NCBI GenBank assembly: GCA_963965975.1
Contig: OZ014417.1
Location: 5,871,821 to 5,935,820 of the forward strand
Length of the DNA stretch: 64,000 bases
Reading direction: 5' to 3'
Source of the DNA: Xestospongia bergquistia
Lineage: Eukaryota; Porifera; Demospongiae; Haplosclerida; Petrosiidae
Below the pieces are notes generated by a model that saw only the letters and a list, made by a program, of their open reading frames with translations, made no database searches and was not told the DNA's origin. The translations under genes were made by a program, and so were the position numbers. This document shows, in pieces, positions 45,419 through 58,699 of this stretch (positions are counted from its first letter, which is position 1; every line of letters starts with the position of its first letter).

Positions 45419-48400
45419 TTAACCATATTTTTTAGGAACTGAAGGAAGTCCTTGCTTTTGTGCAGTCATTATTTTGTCATAACCATAATTGTATACCATT
45501 TCAATCTCTTCTACATCTGAGGCTCCATATTTGCTATAGTGTATATGTACAGTGTATGTCATCATTGTATGTGACTGATTTACCTTCCTTTCGTAAGAGG
45601 GGGAAGAGGAGGAAGTGGTTTCTTTTTGACATTCTGAAGTGTACTATAGTTACATAATAACATTTCCAGGAACAACATAAGAGTTTATTTATTTGCCTTG
45701 TTCTTGTAGCATTAACAGTTGGATAGTCATGAATGGAAGTACTTGCAGTTTTGCAGCTGCTTTCCTTCACTTTCCCTTGACCTAATATTGTAGATGTTGG
45801 TGCCCTAGCATTAAAATTACAATATAGATATACTTTTAATAATTATAATTACTCATAATATTGAGGAACATCCATCTCATCATAGTTCATATCATCTATT
45901 GGCTCATAGATTATTTCATCTATTTCATCATAGATCATATCTGGCAAATTGTGTGTAGTTCTTTGGAAAAAATAGAACTAAATAATTACTTATTGCACAA
46001 AAATTTACAAACTTTAGTTCACTGGTATTTTTTTCATTTACTGTAATGTCACTTGGATAATAGTCTTCAGAATCTTCAACACTTAAAAGGTTTATGTTAA
46101 ACAGATATTGTTGATGACCATGCATGATTACCTACCTATTAGGAGATATACTAATCTTATTACGTAGAAGGTCCAGCTTATTATTAGGTGTTCTCTCTGA
46201 TTGTGAATAGAAATGATGTTTATCATCGTCTTTTCTTTCTTTCATTTCATTTTCTCTGTAATGCATAATAATGACATCATTAATTATAATATTTTCAATT
46301 ATGCATAAAACAAACCTTGGTTTTAAATGGTCATTTATTTTTGATTTAAATTTTTGGCAAATACTCACAGATGTTATTATGCAACAAATACAAATAAACA
46401 AAGACAAGCCACCAGCTGACCCAATTGCACTAAATACAATCTCTTTGTTTTTTGTGTTAGTTTCATTATTTCCTTTCAGATTTGGACTACCACTAGCAGG
46501 TACTGGAGTTATGTCATTTGACAGAAAATAAACTGATGTCACTCTTAACACCTGTCCATCAACAATTATTTTTGAAGTATTTGTTATCCAATTTTGTAAT
46601 ATAGTCAATAGTTGTGGTGTTGTGAAATTAGATACAGCAGATAATTTTGCTCTCATTTGTATTGTATGTTCACTGTCACATTGTAAAGTGTTATCAGATA
46701 TGTAGTCTGAAGTTATTGAACAATAACAGACATTATTCAACACTCTAATTATGAATTGAGTAATCTCAGCGAGTTTATTTTCAGTTTTATTTAGCTATTA
46801 TATCAAGAAATTGTATTATAATATTTGTCATTGTTATATGACTTACTATCCACAAATAACAGTTATCTAATCCATTGATATACATAACAATCTGTTTGTT
46901 GTCATACACTAAAGAAATAATGTAAAATGTGTTATCATAAATAAAAATAAACTAACCAGGAATTAATATATTTTGAGATTCCAAACCATATCCTTCTTTA
47001 GTTTGTGCTGACACTGACAAACAATATTTTGAGAGTGGATCCAGATTTCCTACTTTAATTGAAGTATTATGAGTATGTATTAATAATTTGTTCATGTCAA
47101 CCACAACACAATGATCTATTGATTTGGTCAGATTAAAGTTATATTCTGTCACAATTCCCCTCCCCTCTTCTAGTGTTAGTGGTTTTATTTTTACAACAAT
47201 TTCAGTTGTAGAAATTCTCAGTGTTAGCTCAATATGTGGAGCCACTCCAGGAACTATTAGGAAAGCATAAAATTGCTTATTATAATTTTAACTTAAAGTT
47301 TATACCAGTCTCCTTAGTAAAAAATATTTCATGTGAAGATTTCCCTATGCCAGCAATTGTAACTGCAGAAACATTAACTTCATAGGGTGTATAAGGATCT
47401 ATATGTATTATAAATTGAAAGAAACTCAATAATTTAAGATGTAACTAACTCAAGTTATGTATTAGGTGGTATAAGTTTTTTTCAGTCTCAAATATGACAG
47501 ATTTATTTACTGTCAACCTCCGAATACTGATGTAGTAGTGTAAAATAACTCCATTTGACAACAATGGTGGTGCCCATGAAATGTTGACAGATGAATTACA
47601 TAGCACAGTGACTGTCAAATGATGTATAGTGTCTGGCTCTATAATTCACATATGAAACAGCATGACCACATTTCTTATAAAAACTTTTATCTATTCATTC
47701 GTTTTACTTATATATTCATACATCTATCAATCTCACCTGTCTGTTCAGTTGTATTGTAGACATAGGCTGACTGAGGACCTTCTCCTCCACCAGTTGTAGC
47801 TGAGATACTTATTCCCACTTGTTGATGAGGTCTCAGTCCCTCCAGTAGGTACACTATCAACTGACTATCTACACTTCTAGTACATATTTCACTTCCATTA
47901 GTATAATTGATATACAGAGTATAGTAAGTAATGATACCATTAGGTATCAATGGAGGCTCCCATTGAATTAGAAGAGATGAAGAATCAACAACATTAACTC
48001 TAACATTAACTGGAGAGTTATTAGGAGCTACATTGAAAGGTTTAAAAATAATAAATAATATTTAGTTTGTCACTTACCATCTTGTAATGTAATAAAATTA
48101 ATACATTCTGTTTTTCCTGTTCCATTATTTGTCCATTGAGGTGTGACACAGCAAATATATGAAGTAAATGGTGTTAGAAATACTATAGAGACATTTAATT
48201 TCTGAGTGATGTTTGATGCTATTATAGTGGTAATATTTGATATATTACATATCACTATGTAACCATCAAAACTTCCATATTGCATGTATTGAAATGGAGG
48301 ATTCCATGAAATTATGCAGTGTGTACTGGACAGCTGTGAAAAGCTAATGTTTTGAATAGCACCTGTGCAAGAAAATGAATTAATAACAGTATACATTTAA

Positions 48401-50642
48401 TGTGTGCTCTACTGAAGAACATAATTTATAACAAATTTCTATCAAGATGATTGCTTTAAAACATTGCAATATATTATATATTAATCAGAGGCAAATGTGT
48501 TTATAATAGTATATTGAGTTTTTGGCAACTATTGTATTTTCTACATTACTTTAAACATAATCTACCTAGACAATGAATTCGATCAGTAGCAAGGACACTT
48601 GATGCATCATCACAGGAGCAGTAGTATGATCCATTAGTATTAGTACACTGAACTTGACATAAGTTTTGTGAACATTCATTGATATCTATTGTCGATAAAA
48701 AATAGCAGTATATTTGATATTATTGTCTCATTGATTATTGCAAAATGCTTATATATGTTATATCAATAAAACAAAACCTGTTAAACAGTCACTTCCTGTC
48801 CATCCACTGACACATGTACAATTGTTGGGAGCTGTACATTGTTTATTAGTGCCACAGAGTGAAGTACAAATAGCTATGTTATTACAGAATTTCATTATGA
48901 GTTCAAATGTATATACAAACGTACGTGTTAAACAGTCACTGCCTGTCCATCCACTGACACATGTACAATTGTTGGGAGCTGTACATTTTGTGTTAGTGCC
49001 ACAGGGCGAACTGCAAATAGCTGTGTTATTACAAGACTTCATAATGAGTTCAAATGTATATACAAACGTACGTGTTAAACAGTCACTTCCTGTCCATCCA
49101 CTAACACATGTACAATTGTTGGGAGCTGTACATTGTTTGTTAGAGCCACAAGGTGAATTGCAAATAGCTATGTTGATATAGAACTTCATAATGTTTTTAA
49201 AATGTATTTAAAGACTTACGTGTTGAACAGTCACTGCCTGTCCATCCACTAACACATGTACAACTGTTGGGAGCTGTACATTGTTTGTTAGTCCCACAAG
49301 ATGAATTGCAAATAGCTATGTTGATATAGAACTTCATAATATGTTCAATTGTATATACAAACGTACGTGTTAAACAGTCATTGTCTGTCCATCCACTGAC
49401 GCATGTACAACTGTTGGGAGCTGTACATTGTTTGTTAGTCCCACAAGATGAATTGCAAATAGCTGTGTTGGCGTATTACTTCATAATAAGTTCAATTGTA
49501 TATTCAAACATACGTGTTAGACAGTCACTGCCTGTCCATCCTCTAACACATGTACAAATGTTGGGAGCTGTACATTGTTTGTTAGTGCCACAAGATGAAT
49601 TGCAAATAGCTGTGTTGATATAAGACTTCATAATAAGTTTAATTGCATGGATATACAAACATACGTGTTAAACAGTCACTGTATGTCCATCCACTGATAC
49701 ATGTACAATTGTTGGGAGCTGTACATTGTTTGTTAGTCCCACAAGATGAATTGCAAAAAGCTGTGTTGGAATAGGACCTCATAATAAGTTCAATTGTATA
49801 TACAAACATACGTGTTAAACAGTCACTGCCTGTCCATCCACTGACACATGTACAATGGTTAGGAGCTGTACATTCTTTGTTAGTGCCACATTGTGTACTA
49901 CATATTGCTGTGTTATAAGACTGCATAATGAGTTCAATTGGAGAAGTAACCATACCTGTTAGACAGTCACTGCCTGTCCATCCACTAACACATGTACAAT
50001 TGTTGGGAGCTGTACATTGTTTATTAGTGCCACATTGGGAATTACAAATCGCTAAATTGTTATATATTTATATGAATAACAAATATAACGTACGCTGACA
50101 GTTTGGCGTTGGACCATAACCTGAACAACATCGTTTTTCAAGACTGGAAACCCATCTTGTTTGTGATATTTTGCGATTACTATATTAAAATACAAACATG
50201 TTTTTGTTATTTGAAAATAAGTGTATATTTGTTTTGTTTCTAACTAAAATTTGCTGCTAAATATATACATAAAGATTGTTAACCCATGTCAACAATATTA
50301 ATAATGCAATTAAAAGAAAATTTGTGACTTTATTCAAGATTATATGATGTCTTACGTATTTTTATAACCAAAGTTTAATAATTATAACTAGTAGATATGT
50401 AATAAATGATATTGTACTGACCCATCTCGACAACGAGCCCAACCCCAAATAAAACATGAGGTGTAAGTAGCACGGTATGTGTAATATGTTTCTTGGGAAC
50501 GCACATATACATAGTATGAGCAAGATGATACAGGATGACAACTGTATATGATAAGACAGATTACAATAATACAGTGTTACAATAAAGCTTACTTATTCAT
50601 CAAAACTGTATAAATGATCAAAAGACACAATAGCCTCACCAT
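45419..50642 (-). CDS. Gene D: EMI-EGF(9)-cbEGF-FN3(4) single-pass receptor
   Basis: My model totals 3516 coding nt (about 1171 residues) with all phases consistent. The exons are: signal peptide 50593-50642 (MVRLLCLLIIYTVLM); EMI 50422-50541 and 50094-50179; nine EGF exons of 96 nt beginning at 50051, 49907, 49760, 49609, 49462, 49315, 49167, 49020 and 48873 and reading down; cbEGF 48566-48685; FN3 48078-48362, 47737-48027, 47450-47638 with 47306-47398, and 46957-47253; juxtamembrane 46847-46908; juxtamembrane plus membrane helix 46316-46794; tail 46136-46255, 46013-46081, 45853-45960, 45697-45804, 45584-45643 and 45419-45533. Exon sizes match gene A almost one to one. The tail holds YDEI, YEPI and YDEM at 8-residue spacing, and PLPPLPPL. 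It is probably a cell-surface recognition or adhesion receptor signalling through SH2/SH3 proteins (inference). Confidence 0.87.
45853..45960 (-). other. Gene D tail exon with a three-step YxxΦ ladder
   Basis: A 108-nt phase 2-2 exon containing three tandem 24-bp units, each encoding Tyr-x-x-hydrophobic plus acidic residues: YDEI, YEPI and YDEM, each 8 residues apart, then PQYYE. The gene A exon (84 nt, 14998-15081) is 24 nt shorter and keeps only one of these tyrosines (YEAI). The spacing is shorter than a canonical ITAM. YxxM is a known PI3K SH2 ligand type in animals. Confidence 0.7.
46316..46908 (-). other. Gene D juxtamembrane region and transmembrane helix
   Basis: Exons 46847-46908 and 46316-46794 encode the same family-specific region as in gene A: VCYCSITSDYISDNTLQC, IQMRAKLSAVSNFTT, IIVDGQVLRVTSVYF, a short linker, then EIVFSAIGSAGGLSLFIC and a further hydrophobic run as the membrane helix. 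The linker is 30 nt shorter than in A. Confidence 0.7.
48778..50051 (-). repeat. Gene D EGF exon array (9 exons)
   Basis: Nine 96-nt phase 1-1 EGF exons in units of about 144-151 bp, homologous to gene A's array. Unlike in A, the introns have drifted: the one after exon 3 is 55 nt, the one after exon 4 has an in-frame TAA, and the one after exon 6 is 52 nt, so there is no continuous open frame. Confidence 0.88.
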
Positions 50643-51520
50643 ATTAGAGTTTGAACTGCAATATTAAGATTTAATAAATGTTCTTTTAAAAAAGGATGTT
50701 TTATTTCTAAATTAAAAAAACAATGTCATTAAAGTTCCAAAAACATTCCTAAAATGCATGGATGACTGTACACAATATGTCATTCCTACACTGTAGTCTC
50801 AATTTAGAGCCCTAAGCACAGAACTATATAAATGCACTTGTGCAGAGTTTATTTAATTAGAAATTTCTAATTCTTGTTGAAGAAGCAAGTTTACGATATT
50901 CCCAGTATTTGGGAATATCTAGTGTTGTATATAAATGTGTCCACTTCCCTGACAATAGGATACTATATATACTCTTTGAGTGTTGAGAAGGTATACCCAG
51001 ACATGTAAATAACTTTGTCGTTTTATTCTATTGGGACTTGCACCAAACAATTCAGCTATCAAACGCACATTTTAGCTCTCTATTGGTAGGAGAAAGTGAC
51101 AACTATAAAACTCCATACATTTTAAACGCCATGCCTTCGACATACTTCAAATTTTGCACCTTCGATGATTTAACGAATAACAATTCCAATTTTCGTCTCG
51201 AGAAGTCAGCTCTATGTCACATGGCAATTCAAAATTGCAGTTTTAATTATATGAACAGATATTCTTATAAAACAATATCATTATTAAAACCAAAAACCAG
51301 GCATTGTCTTTTCGAATTTAAGGAAGCTATAAAGCCACCAAGGTTCTGAAAAAATCTTTTAACAAAGAAGGAATACTGAGAATGCATAGAGAACGGCATA
51401 GAGAACTAATGGGAACTTTTCCATTCTACAGCCTCTCTACGCTGGTACATGAAAGTCCTGTAGCATCAGAATTTTGTTTTAGAGATCCTTGTGTCTTTTT
51501 ACTCTGCTGAGTTCCTCAAC
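50643..51520 (-). promoter_or_regulatory. 5' flank of gene D, conserved with the gene A flank
   Basis: It is co-linear with 25729-26520. It keeps AATTAGAAATTTCTAATT (50855-50872), and the GATATTCCCA/TGGGAATATC arms at 50895-50919, about 253 bp upstream of the ATG. The central five bases differ from gene A (GTATT against AAATT) while both 10-bp arms are unchanged. A frame at 51038-51349 on the plus strand is not conserved in A. Confidence 0.6.
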
Positions 51521-52137
51521 AACTAAATCTTAACAATCTAAATCAGCCTAACAGATTATAGATGTTCTGTACACACGGTGATCTAATATCTTTATTAAAT
51601 CACATATTCAAAATAGAGTATGCATACAAGACAGTGTTTACTACTAGCATCTTTTAAAAGTATACACATGACGCATATGTTTTTTACCCTACGCACTATT
51701 TAATTAATAATTCTGTTGTTGTGCCATCATTTTTCAGCTTTATAGTAAAAACAGTGTCAGTTGTAATAAAAGAAGACAACTGAACTGATAATGAATCAGT
51801 TAAATAAACAATCTATCAGTGATGCATGTCTTTTAGGGCTGTGCTTTTGTAATGTCACCATTACAGTACATTACAATACATACCTTTAGAAGTACTTTTA
51901 TAAGACCATCTTTACATGATTACATTATTAAACAAACAGGGAAGACCTATTGTATATTGTATAGTGAACAGCCGATGATAGTAGTACTACAGATTACATA
52001 ACGACAGCAGTTACAGGACAGACATAGTATCATAATTTTATTCTAACTAATAAAATAGACATTAACCAGAATGTTTGATACTTTAACAATTAACTCAGGA
52101 GACTTAATCAGTGTAAAAATAACCAGAAGGTGATGTT
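51521..52137. other. Intergenic DNA, nothing recognised
   Basis: AT-rich, no coding frame of note. Confidence 0.4.
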
Positions 52138-52250
52138 AATAAGCATGCAGTATCTTCTAATTGCATTGTTTTTAATAAGCATGCAGTATCTTCTAATTGC
52201 ATTGTATTTAATAAGCATGCAGTATCTTCTAATTGCATTGTATGTAATGC
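52138..52250. repeat. 36-bp tandem repeat, three copies
   Basis: The unit AATAAGCATGCAGTATCTTC followed by TAATTGCATTGTNNTT is repeated at 52141, 52177 and 52213 with only one or two differences. Confidence 0.92.
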
Positions 52251-55200
52251 ATGCATATTATGCCAAAAGTCAGGACACCAGTTTTATCCATGATTGCAGT
52301 TAGTATTTTCACGAGTAACATTTGTATAATAATGAGCTAGCTTAGGAGAAACATTTCTTGTAGAAATTAACAATCAACTAATTTAGGACATGAATTTACA
52401 TTGTATATGATTGTCAAGTGATTTGGAAATTTGAAAATGAGACACTAAGATAAATGTATGTACTTCCAGTGCATGATAATGTGTGAATTAACTGGAAAAT
52501 AAAAATAGACTCCGTTCATTTGAGAAGTCAAAGTAGGTGTATGAGATTTAAAGGGGTAGTTAACTCTTAAGTTTATTTTCATATTTCTTGGTATTCCTTT
52601 TAGATGTTTTTGATGCTGTTGCCATAGTAGGAAGCTTACAAGAAGCATGCTAATTTATTGTCAATTCAATAATTAATATATTTATGTATTGCAAAATTGT
52701 GAACTATATTTTTGTCTATATTCATAATTTAATTATATACTGCTGCTCACAACTTACAGCTGCTAGGGGAAGAGTGAAAATCATATACTCCATACAATAT
52801 ACCATAGACAGCACAATGTGATAGTTGATACTCTTGACACTTCTTCTTGACAAAGAAGCAGCAAAATATCTAGTTTTTATGTTTGATGTGCTATAGCACA
52901 GACTCATTAAACAGAGACGAGAAAAGAACTTTCTTTAGCGCTGTTCTATGCTTACGTTGGATGAAAGGCGCTGTTTTGTTATGAAGCGCCTTTTGTGTCG
53001 CTACGGAAGCTGAGGAGTACGGAAGCCACAGATACAATTTCTATTTCCATCAAACGGGTTATACGGCGTTGGAATGTCCGTTCTCGTCTTCCGTAAATGA
53101 CTATATGCAACTTGAAAGTTCGTACTTTTGGTTTCCGTATATGTAATCTCAATTAATTATAACAATGAATAAACAACTGACTATTGGAAACTTGACAATG
53201 GTTTCCATTCAAGACTAACAAAGGGGAGCTGAGATGTGCTTGATAGGAAAGACTAATGGCTACTGCATGATTGAAAGGTTTTGTTTGAAATAACACAGTA
53301 TCTTCAGATAAAAATTAAATACCATTTTTGGTTCTTTTTCAAAACAAGCATTGTTGGTTCATCTTATCATTACAAACATACCACCCAATACTGCTTCATT
53401 ATTTCACTCTACATTCATTTTAAGGATTTAGTATTAACAGTTACAAACTAAAAGAATTCACTATTAAATTGACACAGACAACAGTGGTGAATAAATCATG
53501 ATCATCACACTGTCTGACATAGAGATCATTTTAATTTGTAACTTAGAAAGAAACAGATTGACTTATCATAACATATTGTGATATAAAGTCAGGATAATTG
53601 CAGTTCCTAGTCTGCAGTGGTCGTAGTAAAAGATCCAATTCAGACTCTCCACGATGACAAAAATAGTTGTGAAATTTATTGACTTGGTATAGTGCAAGTA
53701 GAAATAGAGAACTCCAAAAACAAGACTGAGTCAAGTCTATCTCGACGTTTTCACTTAGCATGTGAACGTTCAAGAAGGCGGCTCTCCACATCTAGTGTTT
53801 TACCAATCTATGACTTAAATACATTTATATATACCAGTTTTACTGTTTCTCTTTACTACTAAAGAGGGAAGACGTTCGAATATATGTGGTGTCCGAATAT
53901 CAATAGTTTACTCCTGCCTCAAATTTTTTTCAAAAGCTTGTCGCTATTCACAGCAGCTTCTTAAAACTTTCAAAGCACTTGGTATATTAATTAATCAGGT
54001 CATAGTTTACAGCAGTAAGTTAGAAATGCTAGTATCTTGCTAACGTGCCCGAAAGTGATACCTCAGTTCTTGCTCTACTATTCAAAGAACAACTGTCCAA
54101 TAATTGGTTTGTCCGAACATTAATTGTTTACTCTAGTATCAATTTTTAGGTGACAGTGACCCTCGTACCACTAACGCTTGGGTACGACGTTAGATTAATA
54201 GGTAACAAATTTTAACCCTTACTTATAAAATTAAACTTGAGAGTAAATCTTGTCTTGTGAAAGTTCATCGTTGTTAGAGTTTCTATCAACTATTTAGTAA
54301 GTCTTATTTGTTGTGTATATAAGTATTTTGATTAAGAATCTGTGTATTAGTCTAGAATATCGATTTAAAATGAGAGTAGGTGGAGTCAGCGTTGTTGTTA
54401 GACTATATCGTACCTGGTAGAACATGTATAGATTGTGACACAATGTGTGCTTCTTTGATTCCATCACATCTTTTTCTGATATTTCCTTTTTCATTGTCAT
54501 TAACATAACTGCAATATATATTGAATACATACTGTAAAATGAACACAATAAATAGTCTAGCAAGACAAGCCCCTTTTTTGGAGTGGAAGGATCTAATTGT
54601 ATAATGTCAAAAGGAATATAAATGTAAGAAATTGGTTTATTTTATTATGTGTTAATGTCCATGTCTTGAAAGTCAGCTCAGTCCCCCTCTCTATGTGTCT
54701 ATAATGTTTATAGTAAGTATAATTAAATGAAGAAATTGTAACACACTCAAATTAAATGACAAAAGATGAAAAGTTGGAAAATTTTGTATGATCATCATGT
54801 ACAAGTTTTAGAATGGCTTATAATAATAACATTGGTAAGAGTAGCTACCAACAAAATTTTGCACAAAAGTCTTGTGTACAAATGACTGACCATAGTACAT
54901 CTACCACTTAATAGAATAAGACTTACTTTGCTCTGACTATAACTCCAAAATCAAATGTATTCTCACTGAACCAAGAAACATCTTACATTATAAATTTATT
55001 GATATCACATGTAATATAGTAAAAGTACCTCAGTATTACTTAAGGATATCATCATTCCTTTGTCATGTCTTTAATTTGTTTGTTCAATTTCTATTATAGA
55101 TCTTTTATTTGTTTATTGAAGAACATGTCTTCTTCAATATGGAGAAATAACATGATAACATAGTCAAGCCTCTTTTCCAAAATATAGGTAAGCTATGTAG

Positions 55201-55560
55201 CATTTAAGATTGCTATAAAAGTTATTATTATTATTTGATCATGCTAGTCTTACATTAACCTTTCAACATACATTTTAGTATCAGTGTCTTCATGTTTGTA
55301 TATTTTAAAGTATATTGATCATAAATCAATAATTTATAAAAGTTCTATATCAATCATATATTGGCAAATTGTTAACATGTTTTGTTATTAAGCAGTAAGT
55401 GCATGTGTTGATTGCTATATATGTAATTATGTTAGGTGTTAATGAGTATTAATTAGAGTTTGAAGCTCACCTTTTTTGGTCTTTCTTTAAAGCTATACCT
55501 ATGCTTTTTGTTGTTTCTTTTGTGATCCTTTCTATCTCTATCGATAACTTCAATTAAAAC
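52251..55560. other. Long spacer without recognised genes
   Basis: No protein-like frames are seen. 52915-53140 is less AT-rich and keeps several CpGs (AGCGCC, CTACGGAAG, TTATACGGCG, CTTCCGTA) and could be an old repeat or promoter. The rest is AT-rich. Confidence 0.4.
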
Positions 55561-55565
55561 TATCA

Positions 55566-55806
55566 GTCAAAAACCAAGCCACACACTTGCCAATGCAAAC
55601 AAATTTCAAACAAATGCTTGTGTATAAATCATTGCTATATGACCATCTTGAACAGGCAGTTATTAACATTTAGTATGTGACAAGCTCAATGATTGACTTA
55701 TATAAATACCAAATTACATTGACTCCTCCTCAAGATGGACATGTAACATACATTTCGAGACAAGCGTTTGTTTGAAATTTATTTGTGTGTTTGGTACAAT
55801 TTTTGT
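55566..55806. repeat. Hairpin (MITE-like) inverted repeat
   Basis: The arms at about 55566-55655 and 55720-55806 are imperfect inverses (shared blocks CACACA or CCACACAC, AAATTTCAAACAAA, GCTTGT, CATCTTGA). There is no coding potential and no target duplication clear enough to call. Confidence 0.6.
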
Positions 55807-55809
55807 GTT

Positions 55810-58558
55810 TATGGTCACATATAATAAGAGTGTAATTATTTAAATATAATAGTTTATAGATAATGTTGAATAGACAGTACTACGTTAAGTGTTTTTATAA
55901 GACATTAAACATCTACTCTGTTGTTGACATATAGACAAGTTAGTTAGTATTGTTATAGTGTAATGATAATAAAGGAACTGGAAGGTACATTTACAGTCTA
56001 TGATGAAAGATATACAACATAAGATAGAGAGAGATATTCCAAACACTTAATAATCTTTAAGAAGAACCAGATATGATGACATTTCATGAAATATATATAA
56101 CAAACTTCAAAAAGCTTTGGAAGAGTATAGAACACAAATTTATTGAATCCTTTAATGCTAATTATGTAGGATGTACTGGTTAGTTGAGTTGTCCAAGTTA
56201 GGTGACACTTTCATATTTATAGTCATGTATCATTGCATAATTATTAACATCTTTCATTATTGTGTTTACTTTAGGTAGAGGACATAGCTCACTCAGTTTC
56301 TTAAAGTCTAAACCCTAATAGTAAAGATTAGGAAATGAAGGGTTAAAGATTGATATTCACACATGACTTTGTGACCATTGAAGTTTTCCAACCATATGTG
56401 TCATCTCTGAGCTACACAACTCTTGTCAAACATTTTCCTCCTCTCATCACAAACTAAGACATCATTTCTTAATCCTCCCTACATTGAGTGGACTCTCCTC
56501 TCTAGAAGAAAAAACAACAAGAGACAGGATGTTATTTTACAGAGTGATAGTAGCAGGTCAGTATAAATTTCATGATAAATTATATCATATTATTATATCA
56601 TGGTTCATTGGTCTATATATGTTATATAAACCTGCCAATGTGGCATTTTCTAAAGGAGGTTGTCTTCATGTCTATAACCTTAAACAATATATTCCCTTGT
56701 TGGCATGTTTATATATTATACAATACACTTCTATAGCATGATATATGTGTTATATAATAGTTCAGAGGTCTATATGATTATATAAATCTATTAATAGGGA
56801 GAGTTTTAAAAATATACTACTACAACTTTATTACTAACAATAACTTCAGTAAAGATTTATGCTGACTGAATTGTAACTAGTTGTTGTAACTTGCTAACAC
56901 AAGTAAACATTTATTCTAATTTAAAAAAGTCCATATTATCCCATTGGGTAATTATGATACATCAATATATTTTTATTGTTTGTATACAAGTGACAATATC
57001 AACAGATGGGAAAATCAAGTGCCATTAAGCTAAAATCTTTCAGCTAAGATATTAGCCATGATATTTTATTAAGGTCATAGTGCCATTTTACCATTTAATT
57101 TAACATATGTGGTAGATTAATAATTTGGAAAGGATTGAAGTTACATAGACAAAATAACTTTGGCAACATCTAGTTATACTCACATGTAGGATAAAATGGA
57201 TTAAAACAGTTACAGAAGGATTTTTGCTTAAAATGTTATTTACTGATTTCCATGTTTTATATTTTAAGATGCGTTGATTCTGTTGGTCTTTTTATCATAA
57301 GGTCTGGATTTCTTAATGCATTAATTAATAATATAATTATTATTTTTCCATGTTAGTGAAGTAACTAAGATACTACAACAAACTACAGTCTCTTAATAAT
57401 ATGATATAACATAGACAAACTTCTTATATTAATATCATTATGAATTTGTATTATCATACTACTGAGTAGCAGGAACAAAAAATGTATTTTATTTCAAGTT
57501 ATCCTTACCATACATTTACTCCATATATCATGTAATGATCACGACATACATCATGTACCTACATGAACTTATTACATTACTATGTATTTAATATTCTTCT
57601 AGGTAAACCAGTCCAAATATCTGATTCTTAGAAACAACTCACTGCTATAGTCATGAACATTTACAGAGACAATATTATCAATGTGACAGAGACTATATTT
57701 ATACTTATATTCAATATAAATGAACTTACACTACTAATGTAGCTAGTATAGTATGTTCAACTAGTGACAAGCCATTAATAGTCTTCCTAATTCATAAGTG
57801 TTAAGCAAAAATTAGAAGTCAATGTATATGTACTATGTAGTGTTCATATAACATTGAACATGTTAGTTCTTCACATTCTGAATTACATGTACATTTTATA
57901 CATATACTGTATAATATAACATATAGTATTACTGTTTAATATTTTTCTTTATCTTTTGGATCTAGATATATAGTATTAAGTGATCTCTCTCCATAGACTA
58001 GAGAATACATAACAAATCAATATTATATCATGACAAGTTATAAAGGAAATCACATGACATGTTTAATTGTTAAAGCTCTCATTTAACCAGATTTATTAAT
58101 GACCTCTACAACACTAATTTGTACAGAAACCAAAGGCAGACATCCAATTCTACTTTGTAATTTCATATTCTGCTTTGAAGTTTTCAAAAATATTCTAATT
58201 CCAATTTTTATCCTTCAATGGAATATTTAATAACTATAATCACCTATCCCCACCCTAACTAGAAAGATGTCACTTAGCTCCATTCTAAGAGACAGCTCAT
58301 AGTAATTGCAATCTGCACTTAGCAATAGAAATAGAATTGGAATTAGAATGTTCATCTTCAGCATACATAAATTTGTCCACATTGGATGAGTGAAATTATG
58401 AGCTTGTTAGCTCTAGTCTATTTGAGTCTTTTAAGAGTAGTAAGTTTCTTTAACTTTAACAATAATGAGGTTATAACTTGTCTAATAAAAACTTCAAATG
58501 ATGTGTACATTGGTAATATGAAAATATAGTGTGTCAATTAGGGAGAAGTACAGTAATT
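55810..58558. other. AT-rich spacer, no gene recognised
   Basis: The 85-codon frame at 56484-56741 and the short frame around 56100-56190 have no recognisable similarity and no supporting context. I see nothing else. Confidence 0.4.
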
Positions 58559-58559
58559 A

Positions 58560-58698
58560 CATATGTCACTAGTTCTTAACACATATATATATACGTATGT
58601 ATATATATAAAATATTTCGGATATAAAGTATTTGGATATGCAAGCCACCTAGTTGCTAATACTAGTACTCACCTTACATTTAAATATATTCATTGCAT
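58560..58698 (+). repeat. Dispersed repeat, left copy (pair with 63721-63855)
   Basis: About 139 bp nearly identical to 63721-63855 over CATATGTCACTAG..., AAAATATTTCGGATATAAAG, GCAAGCCACCTAGTTGCTAA and TACTCACCTTACATTTAAAT. Both copies are in the same orientation and flank the hAT/gypsy region. Confidence 0.85.
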
Positions 58699-58699
58699 G

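Noticed and set aside
48738..49623. Plus-strand repetitive frames (KQSLPVHPLTHVQLLGAVHC) opposite the EGF arrays, also at 17911-18093 and 25006-25197
   Set aside because: They are antisense shadows of the EGF exons; their repetition follows from the minus-strand repeat.
51038..51349. Plus-strand 103-codon frame upstream of gene D
   Set aside because: It is not open in the equivalent gene A flank and lies in the probable promoter.
56484..56741. 85-codon frame
   Set aside because: No similarity, no splice-supported neighbours; expected by chance in this length of DNA.
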